Both the position numbers and the translations under genes were made by a program. Positions 7,816 through 17,190 of a stretch of DNA of 64,000 nucleotides are shown piece after piece. Source of the DNA: Algoriphagus sediminis (GTDB taxonomy: Bacteria; Bacteroidota; Bacteroidia; Cytophagales; Cyclobacteriaceae); the NCBI RefSeq assembly GCF_030403435.1, contig NZ_JAUEPH010000004.1, positions 124,001-188,000 of the forward strand, in the 5' to 3' direction. Under the pieces are notes generated by a model that did not search any database, had not been told where the DNA came from, and worked only from the letters and a program-made list of their open reading frames with translations. The number at the start of each line of letters is the position of its first letter. The first letter of the stretch is position 1.

Positions 7816-10008
7816 ATGAAACTTAACAAAGGAATGAACAGAAGAAATTTTCTGAAAGTCTCAGCCGCGAGTGGAACCGGTCTTGTAATTGGTTTTAATT
7901 GGTTGGCTGGCTGCACACCCACTAACCCTGAAATGTCAGTTCCAAAAAGCTGGACAGATATAAATGCATACATCAAAGTTGCTGATAATGGATTGGTTAC
8001 CATTTTTTCACCGAATCCTGAAATAGGCCAAAATATTAAAACTGCTATGCCTTTAATCGTGGCCGAGGAGCTTGATGTGGATTGGAAAAAAGTAATCGTT
8101 GAACAGGCTGACCTGAACACGATCAAATATAATCGCCAGGTAGCAGGTGGCAGCCAGTCCATCAGAGCTAGTTGGGACGGCTTAAGGCAAGCTGGTGCCA
8201 CGGCTAAGCATATGCTTAGACAGGCTGCAGCGAATCAATGGAAAATAGATATTTCTGAAGTAAATACAGAAGGCGGTGAATTAATCAACGCTAAAACTGG
8301 TGATAAACTCGATTACGGAGATGTGGCTGTAGCGGCTGCCTCCCTTCCTATTCCTGAAGATGTGAAATTGAAGGATGTAAAAGACTTCAAACTGATCGGA
8401 ACACATGTGAAAAATGTAGATGGAGAGAAAATCATCACAGGTCAACCACTTTTCGGAATCGATTACAATCGCGAAGGCCAAGTAATTGCCATGCTTATTC
8501 ACGCACCAGCCTTTGGAATGAAGCTGAAGTCCTATGATGCAGAAGCTGCCAAAGCCATGCCTGGCGTAGATGATGTTTTTGTGGTTGATACCAGTTTAGA
8601 GGAACCTCAATGGTCCGACGTTAATGCTTTTAATGAGCTTATTGTGATCACTGGACAAACAACTTGGCAGGTGATGAAGGCAAAGAAAGCAGTAAACGCT
8701 GAATGGGAAGCTGTAACTCCCTTGGAGAATAGTGACGAGCACTTTGCAAAGCTTTTAGATGGAGTCGAAAGACAAAAAGGTAGGGTACTAAGAGAAGATG
8801 GAAATATTGATGCAGCTTTGCAGGGCGCAGCAAAAGTAGTGGAAAAAACCTACACTGCTCCTTTTTTGGCTCACAACACAATGGAGCCAATGAATTTCTT
8901 CGCTCATGTAACTCCGGACAAAGCTGAGCTCGTAGGACCTATTCAAACACCGGAATCACTTCGTGGAACTATCATGAAGGTTTTAGGGATGAATGAAGAT
9001 CAAGTCACCATTGCTATGACTCGCATGGGAGGAGGCTTTGGCCGAAGGCTTTATGGAAATTTTGGACTGGAGGCAACATTGATTTCGAAGAAAGTAGGCA
9101 AGCCTGTGAAACTGATTTATACCCGTGAGGATGATATGACTCAAGGAACTTATCGACCTGCTTACCGAGTGAAGTATACAGCAGGATTAGATGAGAATAA
9201 TAATCTGGTTGCCTTCAAGGCAAAAGCTGCTGGAATTCCTGGAAGCCCTCTTTTCCCTGATAGATTCCCAGCAGGAACGGTGGATAATTATAAAGGAGAA
9301 GGAGTCAATATCGATACGAATATTTCTACTGGTGCATGGAGAGCACCACGATCAAATTTCATAGCGGGAGCCGAGCAGTCATTCATCGATGAGGTAGCTG
9401 AAGCCTCTGGCAAAGATCCAATCGATTTCAGGCTTGAGCTATTCGATAGGGCAATAAACAACCCCGTTGGAGAAAACAACGATTACGATGCTGCAAGATA
9501 TGCTGGAGTGCTCAAACTGGTGAAAGAAAAAGCCAATTGGGGACAAGACATGCCAGGTGTATCTAGGGGTGTTGCCGCTTATTATTGTCACAATTCGTAC
9601 GTTGCCCAAGTTGTAGATGTGGTTATGAAAAATAATGAACCAGTGGTTCAAAAGGTTTGGTGTGCGGTCGATTGTGGTATCGTTGTAAATAAGGAAGGTG
9701 CAATCAATCAGATTGAAGGTGGTATAATTGATGGGATTGGACATGCCATGTATAGCCAACTTACCTTTAAGGATGGTAAACCGGAGCAGGAGAATTTCCA
9801 CCAATATGATTTAATCCGTAATGTTCAGACCCCGGAGATAGAAGCATTCTTTGTTGAAAATGATATCCATCCAACGGGCTTAGGAGAACCCTCTCTCCCA
9901 CCTGTGATTGGTGCTTTAGCCAATGCCCTTTATAAGGCCACTGGAACAAGGTTTTACAACCAACCTTTCACAAAGGCTAAACAAGCAGATGAAATTTTGG
10001 TAGGATAG
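7816..10008 (+). CDS. Molybdopterin-binding subunit of IorB-like xanthine dehydrogenase family enzyme
   Basis: Catalytic subunit that hydroxylates aromatic heterocycles or aldehydes with a molybdenum cytosine-dinucleotide-type cofactor. The N-terminus carries a Tat motif (RRNFLKVSAASG) followed by a lipobox-like LAGC, so the folded complex should be exported and perhaps lipid-anchored. GGGFGRR near residue 403 and the C-terminal GLGEPSLPP with the catalytic Glu are present. The substrate cannot be read from sequence; IorB, aldehyde dehydrogenases and nicotinate-type enzymes share these marks. The cytochrome partner and cofactor-maturation genes are not adjacent. Confidence 0.92.
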   Translation: MKLNKGMNRRNFLKVSAASGTGLVIGFNWLAGCTPTNPEMSVPKSWTDINAYIKVADNGLVTIFSPNPEIGQNIKTAMPLIVAEELDVDWKKVIVEQADLNTIKYNRQVAGGSQSIRASWDGLRQAGATAKHMLRQAAANQWKIDISEVNTEGGELINAKTGDKLDYGDVAVAAASLPIPEDVKLKDVKDFKLIGTHVKNVDGEKIITGQPLFGIDYNREGQVIAMLIHAPAFGMKLKSYDAEAAKAMPGVDDVFVVDTSLEEPQWSDVNAFNELIVITGQTTWQVMKAKKAVNAEWEAVTPLENSDEHFAKLLDGVERQKGRVLREDGNIDAALQGAAKVVEKTYTAPFLAHNTMEPMNFFAHVTPDKAELVGPIQTPESLRGTIMKVLGMNEDQVTIAMTRMGGGFGRRLYGNFGLEATLISKKVGKPVKLIYTREDDMTQGTYRPAYRVKYTAGLDENNNLVAFKAKAAGIPGSPLFPDRFPAGTVDNYKGEGVNIDTNISTGAWRAPRSNFIAGAEQSFIDEVAEASGKDPIDFRLELFDRAINNPVGENNDYDAARYAGVLKLVKEKANWGQDMPGVSRGVAAYYCHNSYVAQVVDVVMKNNEPVVQKVWCAVDCGIVVNKEGAINQIEGGIIDGIGHAMYSQLTFKDGKPEQENFHQYDLIRNVQTPEIEAFFVENDIHPTGLGEPSLPPVIGALANALYKATGTRFYNQPFTKAKQADEILVG

Positions 10009-10029
10009 CCATTTGGCTATCCTTTTTTT
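10003..10029 (+). terminator. Intrinsic terminator overlapping the molybdopterin subunit stop codon
   Basis: GGATAGCC at 10003-10010 pairs perfectly with GGCTATCC at 10015-10022 around an ATTT loop and is followed by seven T. The stem contains the TAG stop of the upstream gene, and the next gene's ATG begins at the base after the T-run. Confidence 0.85.
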
Positions 10030-10350
10030 ATGCAGCATCATTGGAACTTCAAGAATTTCAGACGCGCTGATCTAGAAAACTTAAAGAGCTTTTTAGAAGA
10101 GAAAATCGGTGAACTGGAAACCTTCTTGTCTTATTACTATAGAGGAGAGGGAGCGACTGTAGAAAATCTATCCATTACTTCCATCAAAGCGCCAGGAACT
10201 GAAGAAAAAGGTCTTCTCAATGTTAACTTCAAGGTAGCTTATTTTAACCTTTGCTGGAATATCGATGACCATGACTCGGATAAAATGAATATTGACATTT
10301 ATTTTGACGAGAAAGGTGAAGCCTTGAAACTTATTGGTCCCGACTGGTGA
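10030..10350 (+). CDS. Small protein of unknown function
   Basis: 106 residues, acidic, no signal peptide or membrane helix; it has a helical start followed by beta-strand-like alternation (NVNFKVAYFNLCWNI). I do not recognise the family. The only plausible ATG is at 10030, directly behind a strong terminator T-run, so a transcript reaching it must read through that terminator or start inside the upstream gene. No Shine-Dalgarno is possible there apart from the T-run itself. A later start would remove most of the protein. Confidence 0.6.
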   Translation: MQHHWNFKNFRRADLENLKSFLEEKIGELETFLSYYYRGEGATVENLSITSIKAPGTEEKGLLNVNFKVAYFNLCWNIDDHDSDKMNIDIYFDEKGEALKLIGPDW

Positions 10351-10419
10351 TTAGACAGCAGTTAATAATTTACCGTTCTAGTGAATTTCTTAAGAAATAC
10401 TTAGTGCTTACTTTATCTC

Positions 10420-11556
10420 ATGTTTAAATCAGTCCTGATTCTCCTCAAATACATTATGGGCACCATCATCTCGCTAGCTCTTCTGATTATTATTCTCGGA
10501 TACCTATTTATTTCTCTGAGTCCGCAGTTTGGAGGAAGTCCCACAAAAGAAGATAAAGCTGAATATGGAAAGCTTTCATACTATGAGGAGGGGAAGTTTT
10601 CAAACTTGATTTCCACGGACATGTCAATGGATTTCGTGAAGGGATTGAAATTACTTCCAGAATTTTTTAGAGATGCCCCTGAAAGAAAGCCTGATTTCGA
10701 AATTCCCGTGAACGAGGTTGATTCTCTTGACTTGGTAATGGCTTCTGCCAAAGACCGTCTTGTTTGGTTTGGTCATTCGGCCTTTTTACTCCAGCTGGAT
10801 GGGAAAAACATCCTTATTGATCCTATGCTAGGCAAAGTTCCTTCCCCTATTCCGATATTAGGTAATCCTAGGTATAGCGAGCAGCTTCCTATTGAAATTG
10901 AGCAATTACCTGAAATCGATCTGATTATTATCTCCCATGATCATTATGACCACTTGGATTATGGAAGCATTTCAAAGCTAAAAGAGAAAACCAAAAAATA
11001 TTTTGTTCCATTGGGTGTTGGAGCTCATTTTAAAAAATGGGGAATTCCGGATGAAAAAATTCATGAGTTCGAATGGTGGGAGGAAAAGGACTTTGAGCAA
11101 ATTGAATTCATTTTCGCCCCTGCAAGACACTTTTCTGGAAGAGGCATAGGTGATAGGTTTGCTACCCTTTGGGGTTCCTGGATTATCCAGAATAAAACCC
11201 GTAAACTTTACTTCTCAGGAGATGGAGGATATGGTCCACATTTCAAAGAAATAGGTGATAAATACGGGCCTTTTGACTTTGCTATGCTGGAATGCGGTCA
11301 GTACAATGAGCGCTGGAAGGATATTCACATGTCGCCGGAGGAGACTGCTATGGCTGGATTGGATCTGGAAGCCAAAGTAGGAATGCCCATTCATTGGGGT
11401 GCATTTACTTTAGCCCTTCATAGCTGGACGGACCCTGTGGTCAGGGTTTCTAAAAAGGCTGAAGAACTGGGTTTACCATTATCAATACCAGAAATTGGGG
11501 AATTCATTTATCTCGATAATATCGATACTCGAAATAATCCTTGGTGGGAGAATTAA
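10420..11556 (+). CDS. Membrane-anchored metallo-beta-lactamase-fold hydrolase (NAPE-PLD/RomA-like)
   Basis: Zn-dependent hydrolase of the lactamase fold. An N-terminal membrane helix (about 8-32) anchors it. The metal motif HxHxDH appears as SHDHYDHLD near residue 170, preceded by WFGHSAFLLQLDG, the usual lead-in of the NAPE-PLD/UlaG-like group. Further ligands are likely His in the ARHFSGRG segment, Asp in FSGDGGYG and His in PIHWGAF. Eukaryotic relatives cleave N-acylphosphatidylethanolamine; a phospholipid substrate here is only a possibility. The gene stands alone on its strand. Confidence 0.88.
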   Translation: MFKSVLILLKYIMGTIISLALLIIILGYLFISLSPQFGGSPTKEDKAEYGKLSYYEEGKFSNLISTDMSMDFVKGLKLLPEFFRDAPERKPDFEIPVNEVDSLDLVMASAKDRLVWFGHSAFLLQLDGKNILIDPMLGKVPSPIPILGNPRYSEQLPIEIEQLPEIDLIIISHDHYDHLDYGSISKLKEKTKKYFVPLGVGAHFKKWGIPDEKIHEFEWWEEKDFEQIEFIFAPARHFSGRGIGDRFATLWGSWIIQNKTRKLYFSGDGGYGPHFKEIGDKYGPFDFAMLECGQYNERWKDIHMSPEETAMAGLDLEAKVGMPIHWGAFTLALHSWTDPVVRVSKKAEELGLPLSIPEIGEFIYLDNIDTRNNPWWEN

Positions 11557-11650
11557 AATTTTTAGGGCAATACTTCATTTTTCAGTTCTGATTTTGTCCA
11601 TCAAATTCCCTATTTTAAGCCTTCATTTTTAACCAAAAACCTAAAATAAC

Positions 11651-12799
11651 ATGTCTCAAACCATTAATGCTGCCATTGTAGGAACCGGATTCATTGGGCC
11701 TGCTCACTTGGAAGCACTGAGAAGATTGCCCAATATCCTGGTCACGGCCTTAGTAGAGGTTAACCAGGAAGTTGCTGATCAAAAAGCAAAAGAACTTGGA
11801 ATCCCAAATGCTTACACCTTTGAAGCCATGCTTGAGGATGACAGTATAGATGTGGTTCATATCTGTACTCCAAACTTTCTTCATTTTCCTCAAACTAAAG
11901 CCTGTCTTTTGGCGGGTAAGCATGTGATTTGTGAAAAGCCATTGGCGGTTTCAACTGAGGAGGCCAAAGAACTAGTAGATCTGGCAAAAGAAAAAGGTCT
12001 TGTGAATGCAGTTCACTTCAATCTAAGATACTATCCCATGGTACGTCAAATGCGAACCATGAGGCTGAAAGGAGAGCTTGGTGAAGTTTATGCTGTGATG
12101 GGATCATATTTACAGGATTGGCTATTTCACAAAACAGATTATAATTGGAGACTTGAACCTGATCAGTCAGGTGACTCCAGAGCCATTGCTGATATAGGTT
12201 CACACCTTTTAGATATGACTGAATACATTACAGGTCTGAAGGTAACTGATGTGATGGCCAACTTCTCCACTGTCCATAAGACCAGACTAAAACCATTAAA
12301 GGCCATAGAGACTTTTTCAGGAAAAGCTCTTGATCCATCTGACTATAAAGAATATCCGGTGACCTCAGAGGATTATGCTACAGTCTTATTAAAATTTGAC
12401 AATGGAAATACCGGTTCCATCACGGTAAGTCAGGTCAATGCGGGTAGGAAGAATCGTTTAAATATCGAAATCGCTGGATCTAAAGCAAATTTCGAATTCA
12501 ATACTGAAAGACCAAATGAACTTTGGATAGGAAATAGGGACTCAGCAAATGCTGTTCTTATGAAAGATCCAGGACTTTTGGATCAGGAGGCTACTGCATT
12601 AGTGAGCTTTCCCGGAGGTCATCAAGAGGGTTTCCCAGATACTTCAAAACAACTCTTTAAAGAAGTGTATGCTGCAGTTAGAGAGGGATCACAGCCAAAG
12701 GATCCACTATTCCCCACCTTTGAAAGTGGCTTAAGGGAATTGATCATTGGGGATAGAATAGTAGAGAGTAATAAAAAGCAAGCTTGGGTCGCGGTCTAA
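11651..12799 (+). CDS. Gfo/Idh/MocA family oxidoreductase
   Basis: NAD(P)-dependent sugar or cyclitol oxidoreductase. The N-terminal Rossmann domain shows VGTGFIGPAHLEALRR, and CEKPLA near residue 97 is the conserved family lysine motif. The catalytic-type stretch DIGSHLLDM near 180 includes the His that commonly serves in substrate binding. The length of 382 residues is usual. No sugar-degradation genes are adjacent, so the substrate is unknown. Confidence 0.92.
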   Translation: MSQTINAAIVGTGFIGPAHLEALRRLPNILVTALVEVNQEVADQKAKELGIPNAYTFEAMLEDDSIDVVHICTPNFLHFPQTKACLLAGKHVICEKPLAVSTEEAKELVDLAKEKGLVNAVHFNLRYYPMVRQMRTMRLKGELGEVYAVMGSYLQDWLFHKTDYNWRLEPDQSGDSRAIADIGSHLLDMTEYITGLKVTDVMANFSTVHKTRLKPLKAIETFSGKALDPSDYKEYPVTSEDYATVLLKFDNGNTGSITVSQVNAGRKNRLNIEIAGSKANFEFNTERPNELWIGNRDSANAVLMKDPGLLDQEATALVSFPGGHQEGFPDTSKQLFKEVYAAVREGSQPKDPLFPTFESGLRELIIGDRIVESNKKQAWVAV

Positions 12800-12877
12800 A
12801 CATATCCTTGTTTGCTAATTGGAAGAATTAACTCATATTTATCTATAATTTTAAAACAACCACAAATACTATTCATC

Positions 12878-13384
12878 ATGAACTTAAAAAAGTTACTATT
12901 CACATTTGCCATAATGGGATGCTTTGCTGTTTCAGCTTTGGCACAAGAAAAAGCTAGTCCTGCTATGACTGCAGAAGGAACTGTAGGAAGTGCTGAGATT
13001 ACAATCAACTACTCCTCTCCTGCCGTAAAAGGCAGAATGATTTGGGGAGATTTGGTACCACTTGGCCAGGTTTGGAGAGCAGGTGCAAATGAAGCCACTA
13101 AATTCACTACTTCAGAGGACATTATGGTGGAAGGACAAAAGTTACCAGCTGGTACTTACTCTTTCTTCATCATTCCTAATGAGTATGAATCCACTCTGAT
13201 TTTCAATTCTGAAGCTGAACAGTGGGGAGCCTTCAATTACGACTCTTCAAAAGATGTGCTCAGAGTAAATGTACCTTCTCAGCAGACTTCTACCATGGAA
13301 GAAAGACTTGTGTATGAGGTGAAGGATGATAGCTTCGAAATCCGATGGGAGTACGGCAAGGCTTCTGCGAAACTGTCTAACTGA
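12878..13384 (+). CDS. DUF2911 family secreted protein
   Basis: 168 residues from the ATG at 12878; I reject the in-frame ATG at 12812 because the later one gives a clean signal peptide (MNLKKLLFTFAIMGCF...ALA). The mature protein has the DUF2911 signature: ITINYSSPAVKGRMIWG, then LVPLGQVWRAGANEAT and PAGTYSFFIIP. The family is widespread in Bacteroidota, exported, and of unknown role. A strong terminator follows 17 bases after the stop, so it is probably a single-gene unit. Confidence 0.9.
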   Translation: MNLKKLLFTFAIMGCFAVSALAQEKASPAMTAEGTVGSAEITINYSSPAVKGRMIWGDLVPLGQVWRAGANEATKFTTSEDIMVEGQKLPAGTYSFFIIPNEYESTLIFNSEAEQWGAFNYDSSKDVLRVNVPSQQTSTMEERLVYEVKDDSFEIRWEYGKASAKLSN

Positions 13385-13401
13385 AATAATTAAATTTGAC
13401 C

Positions 13402-13435
13402 AAAAGCCGTAGGTTTTCGACTTACGGCTTTTTTT
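13402..13435 (+). terminator. Intrinsic terminator after the DUF2911 gene
   Basis: AAAAGCCGTA at 13402-13411 pairs with TACGGCTTTT around an imperfect 10-base loop, and the T-run continues to 13435. The A-run on the other side means it could act in both directions. Confidence 0.85.
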
Positions 13436-13465
13436 ATATGCTGCCACCAGTCAATATTTGTAACT

Positions 13466-15961
13466 ATGTCATTTTTCAAGTCATTTGATCTATCATCTTT
13501 TGATTTACCTGCTTCAGAAATCGTTCAGGAGCTTAAAGAAGTTCTTGAAAAAGACAACACGGCTATAGTAAAAGCTCCTCCAGGTGCTGGAAAAAGCACC
13601 CTTATACCAATCGTTTTGGCAAATGAATCTTGGCTAAAAGGAAAAAAGATTCTTATGCTTGAGCCAAGAAGATTGGCTGCAAAAAGTATTGCCAGCAGAA
13701 TGGCAGAGATGACCGGAACTCAAGTGGGGAAAGAAGTCGGATACCGAATAAGATTTGATCAAAAAGCCACAGATGAAACCAAAATAGAGGTTATTACAGA
13801 GGGTATTCTAACCAGAATGATTCATTCTGACAATGCCCTCGAAAATGTAGGGCTTTTGATATTTGATGAATTTCATGAGCGCAATCTGCATTCTGAAGTT
13901 GGCCTGGCTCTGAGTAGGGAAATTCAGGAAATTCTCAGACCGGATTTAAGGATTCTTCTGATGTCCGCCACTATTGACACCCGCTCACTATCGCAGATGT
14001 TGAGTGCCAAAGTGATTGAAAGTAAAGGACGACAGTTTCCAGTAGAAATTGACTATTTAGGTGAAATTGATAGCTATGATCTGGGAGGAGACACCGCACG
14101 ACAGGTGAGTAAAATTGTCAAAACTACCCAAGGTGACGTACTCGTTTTTTTGCCCGGACAGGGCGAAATAAAAAAAGCTGAAAAGCAATTAAAAGCCAGT
14201 TTACCGGATTTTAATATTTGTCCTCTTTATGGTTCACTTCCCTTTTCTGCCCAGCAAAAGGCAATACTACCCGATACAAATGGAAAGCGTAAAATTGTAC
14301 TTTCTACTGATATTGCAGAGACCTCACTCACTATCGAGGGAGTACGGGTTGTGGTAGATTCGGGTTATTCGAAGACTTCGAAATTTGATCCTAAAACGGG
14401 ATTATCTCGCCTGGTTCTTCAAAGGATTTCCCAGGATTCAGCTGATCAAAGATCTGGTAGAGCAGGTCGGTTAGAATCAGGAAAGGCATTTAGGCTTTGG
14501 ACGAAAGCAACTCATGCAAATCTTCAAGAATTCAGAACACCTGAATTACTCGAGGCCGATCTTACCCCAATGGTCTTAGATATGGTTTCCTGGGGTAAGG
14601 AAGATATTTTCGACATGTCCTGGTTAGATTTACCACCTAAGCCCAATATCTATTCGGCCTACTCCACCCTAGAAGATTTAGGAGCAATATCTGACAATAA
14701 ATTAACTGAACATGGAAAAGAAATTCAGAAGCTTCCATGTCATCCAAGGATCGCCCATCTACTGCTGGAAGCAAAGAAAATTGATGAGCTTCCATTGGCT
14801 ACGGATCTAGCGGCATTATTGGAGGAAAGAGATCCACTTGGACCTGAGGCTGGTGTAGATATAAACCTGAGGATTGAAGCTTTGAGAAGATGGAGAAAGG
14901 AAGGTGTAGGTTCCAGCAGACTAAAGCGGATAGATCAGGTGGCAAATATCTACAGGCAAATGATGAGTACTGATGTTGAAAACTCTATTGTGGATTCATT
15001 TCAAACGGGTCTTCTTTTAGCCCATGCATTTCCTGAAAGAATTGCATCAGCCCGAAGAGGTAATAATGCCCAATTCCAGCTTGCTAATGGAAATATAGCC
15101 CAGATGAGCTATAAGGATGATTTAGCAGATGATTCATGGCTAGCCGTAGCTCATGTGGATGCAAGGGATGGTATGGGAAAGATTTGGCTGGCTTCTCCAG
15201 TTGATCCCAAGGATTTAAAGCCACTTCTCAAAATGAAGGAGGTAATCAAATGGGATAGAAAAGACGGCGGCTTAATCGCAGAAACGGAGATCAGAATTGG
15301 AGCAATTATTCTAGGCAAAAGGCCCATTAAAGACATTGATCAAAAGCAGATAAAAAAAGTAATCCTTGAGGCTTTGCCTTCGGAAGGTAAGTTTATACTG
15401 AACTGGGATGAGAGCTCTATTCAATTACTCAACAGAACCCAATCTTTAAAACTTTGGAACCCAGATGAGACTTGGCCAGATTGGTCACAGGAAGCACTTT
15501 TAAATGACCCTTCCATTTGGCTGGAAAGCTATTTGAATGAGGTCAAGAATGAAAATGATCTTTTTGATTTAAACCTGGAGGAAATTCTTTTTCATACTTT
15601 GGACTACCCATTACAGAAAAAGCTTAGTGAATTAGCTCCAAGTCATTTGGAAGTCCCTAGCTCAAGCCGAATTATGCTAAGATACCATGCGGATGGATCC
15701 TCTCCTCTGCTATCAGTTAGGCTGCAGGAAATTTTTGGTATGACTGAAACACCAAGTGTAAATAATGGGAAGGAGAAAATACTTGTAGAGCTTTTATCAC
15801 CAGGTTTTAAACCTGTGCAGCTTACAAAGGACCTTGAATCGTTTTGGGCTTCAGGCTACTTTGAGGTACGAAAGGAGCTAAAAAGAAGATATCCAAAACA
15901 TGAATGGCCAGAGGATCCTCTAAATGCTACTGCGGTAAGGGGAGTAAAAAGAAAACGCTAA
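13466..15961 (+). CDS. hrpB: ATP-dependent RNA helicase HrpB
   Basis: DEAH-box helicase of superfamily 2. Motif I is APPGAGKST near residue 39, motif II is DEFH near 134, motif III is SAT near 167, and motif VI is QRSGRAGR near 330. The C-terminal half carries the helicase-associated region and the HrpB-specific C-terminal domain. The length of 831 residues matches the family. Cellular role is poorly defined in bacteria (RNA metabolism). The start at 13466 lies behind a terminator, so it has its own promoter. Its last four bases overlap the end of the convergent gene. Confidence 0.95.
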   Translation: MSFFKSFDLSSFDLPASEIVQELKEVLEKDNTAIVKAPPGAGKSTLIPIVLANESWLKGKKILMLEPRRLAAKSIASRMAEMTGTQVGKEVGYRIRFDQKATDETKIEVITEGILTRMIHSDNALENVGLLIFDEFHERNLHSEVGLALSREIQEILRPDLRILLMSATIDTRSLSQMLSAKVIESKGRQFPVEIDYLGEIDSYDLGGDTARQVSKIVKTTQGDVLVFLPGQGEIKKAEKQLKASLPDFNICPLYGSLPFSAQQKAILPDTNGKRKIVLSTDIAETSLTIEGVRVVVDSGYSKTSKFDPKTGLSRLVLQRISQDSADQRSGRAGRLESGKAFRLWTKATHANLQEFRTPELLEADLTPMVLDMVSWGKEDIFDMSWLDLPPKPNIYSAYSTLEDLGAISDNKLTEHGKEIQKLPCHPRIAHLLLEAKKIDELPLATDLAALLEERDPLGPEAGVDINLRIEALRRWRKEGVGSSRLKRIDQVANIYRQMMSTDVENSIVDSFQTGLLLAHAFPERIASARRGNNAQFQLANGNIAQMSYKDDLADDSWLAVAHVDARDGMGKIWLASPVDPKDLKPLLKMKEVIKWDRKDGGLIAETEIRIGAIILGKRPIKDIDQKQIKKVILEALPSEGKFILNWDESSIQLLNRTQSLKLWNPDETWPDWSQEALLNDPSIWLESYLNEVKNENDLFDLNLEEILFHTLDYPLQKKLSELAPSHLEVPSSSRIMLRYHADGSSPLLSVRLQEIFGMTETPSVNNGKEKILVELLSPGFKPVQLTKDLESFWASGYFEVRKELKRRYPKHEWPEDPLNATAVRGVKRKR

Positions 15962-16584
15962 AGGGAGAATTCCTCGTCCAAATAATTTAAAAACTTCAAA
16001 TAAGATGCGATAGTGAAGGGAGTCGTACTGCTTTTTTGAACCATGCTCAAATAAGTTTGCCGAAGCTGGGGATAATCTTCCGGTTTGTAAATTTTACTCA
16101 AAGCTGTTCCACGGAAAGCATTATAAATGAAGTTTTGAGTCTTAAATTTTTTATCCTTTCGCGTGGCAAAAGCGGCTTCAAGATTCACCGGGTCACTCAT
16201 CTCATCTAGCCAATTAAAACCATAACTCACAAAAAATTTCTCAACGTTCATGAGAGTACTAGACAAGCTTGCGGAATTTTCAATGAAAAAACGCTTTGGG
16301 AGTTCTCTACCTATTTTGTCTAATGTTTGCACCAAAGTGACAGAATTATCAGACTGACCTTGTAAAGAAGGTAAAAATTGATGGATCAAATATTCCACTT
16401 GATCTATTCTGATACCCAGATTATACTCAAGATAGGCACCATCTGGATAAGGCTGAAAATGAATAAAGATTAATTGAGTACCCTGATAAAAGGACTTTTT
16501 AAAAACATTTTGGGCAGGGTCAAGTGAGAATCCAAAATCTTGGAAAAAACTACTTTGCCTCCGCAATAAGTCCTCCTGATGCAT
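15958..16584 (-). CDS. Protein of unknown function
   Basis: 208 residues, cytoplasmic by appearance, no recognised motif. The first half has beta-strand-like segments (QLIFIHFQPYPDGAYLEYNLGIRI) and the second half is helical. It is followed on its strand by the 3' end of hrpB (4-base overlap) and preceded by another unknown gene transcribed the same way, with a 36-base gap, so the two may be one operon. Confidence 0.7.
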   Translation of the reverse strand: MHQEDLLRRQSSFFQDFGFSLDPAQNVFKKSFYQGTQLIFIHFQPYPDGAYLEYNLGIRIDQVEYLIHQFLPSLQGQSDNSVTLVQTLDKIGRELPKRFFIENSASLSSTLMNVEKFFVSYGFNWLDEMSDPVNLEAAFATRKDKKFKTQNFIYNAFRGTALSKIYKPEDYPQLRQTYLSMVQKSSTTPFTIASYLKFLNYLDEEFSL

Positions 16585-16620
16585 ATCATTATAACAGTAA
16601 AAAATTGTATTTGTTGCATA

Positions 16621-17145
16621 TTAGTCAAAAAATAAATCCTTGATTTCCTGTAACATAGGCTCTACAAATCTTTTTTTGATTTCTACACTTCCCTCATCCT
16701 CGGGATTGTGTAAATAATGCTTCCAATGCTTTTCGGCCTTCCGGATAGTTCTGGGACTTATGTCAAATTCTACTTCATTTAAGTAAGTCTCTGCAAGCTG
16801 AGAAGCCTTAAAGTTTCCAAAGAGGTAAATTCTAAGAATATCAACGAATTTATCTTCAAGCTCATATCTCTCTAAAATCTGAGTGAAAGCTCCTTGAATA
16901 CTCTTATTCTTTTTATCAAAAATTGCATCGATAGTAGCATTGAGCCCTGCCTGAGAATAGTTGCTTTGTGACATGGCCCTTGATGCCAAGTAACCCTTTT
17001 CCCAGTCATCCCCTTTAATCAAATCGATCATGGCCTGAGCAGATTCCTCGGTAAGAATTTCTCCTAATTGATCAGCAAATCTGTAGGCCTCCTTCTCTTC
17101 AGGGTGAATCATTCGGTTTAATAGGAACTGAGTTTTCTCATCCAT
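16621..17145 (-). CDS. Unknown helical protein, possibly HEAT-like
   Basis: 174 residues, acidic and almost wholly helical, with a repeating helix-turn-helix pattern (residues 25-115) reminiscent of HEAT/ARM repeats; this is a pattern impression only. No enzyme motif, signal peptide or membrane helix. It is divergent from the VLRF1-like gene starting at 17191, with only 45 bases between the start codons. Confidence 0.68.
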   Translation of the reverse strand: MDEKTQFLLNRMIHPEEKEAYRFADQLGEILTEESAQAMIDLIKGDDWEKGYLASRAMSQSNYSQAGLNATIDAIFDKKNKSIQGAFTQILERYELEDKFVDILRIYLFGNFKASQLAETYLNEVEFDISPRTIRKAEKHWKHYLHNPEDEGSVEIKKRFVEPMLQEIKDLFFD

Positions 17146-17190
17146 GGCTTTTAGTCTATTTTTAGCAAATATATCGGTTTAAAATCTGGA

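Noticed and set aside
9439..9804. Long antisense open frame inside the Mo-subunit gene, one of many such frames in this window
   Set aside because: It lies opposite a clear conserved gene, has no recognisable domain or start context, and follows from codon bias of the sense gene.
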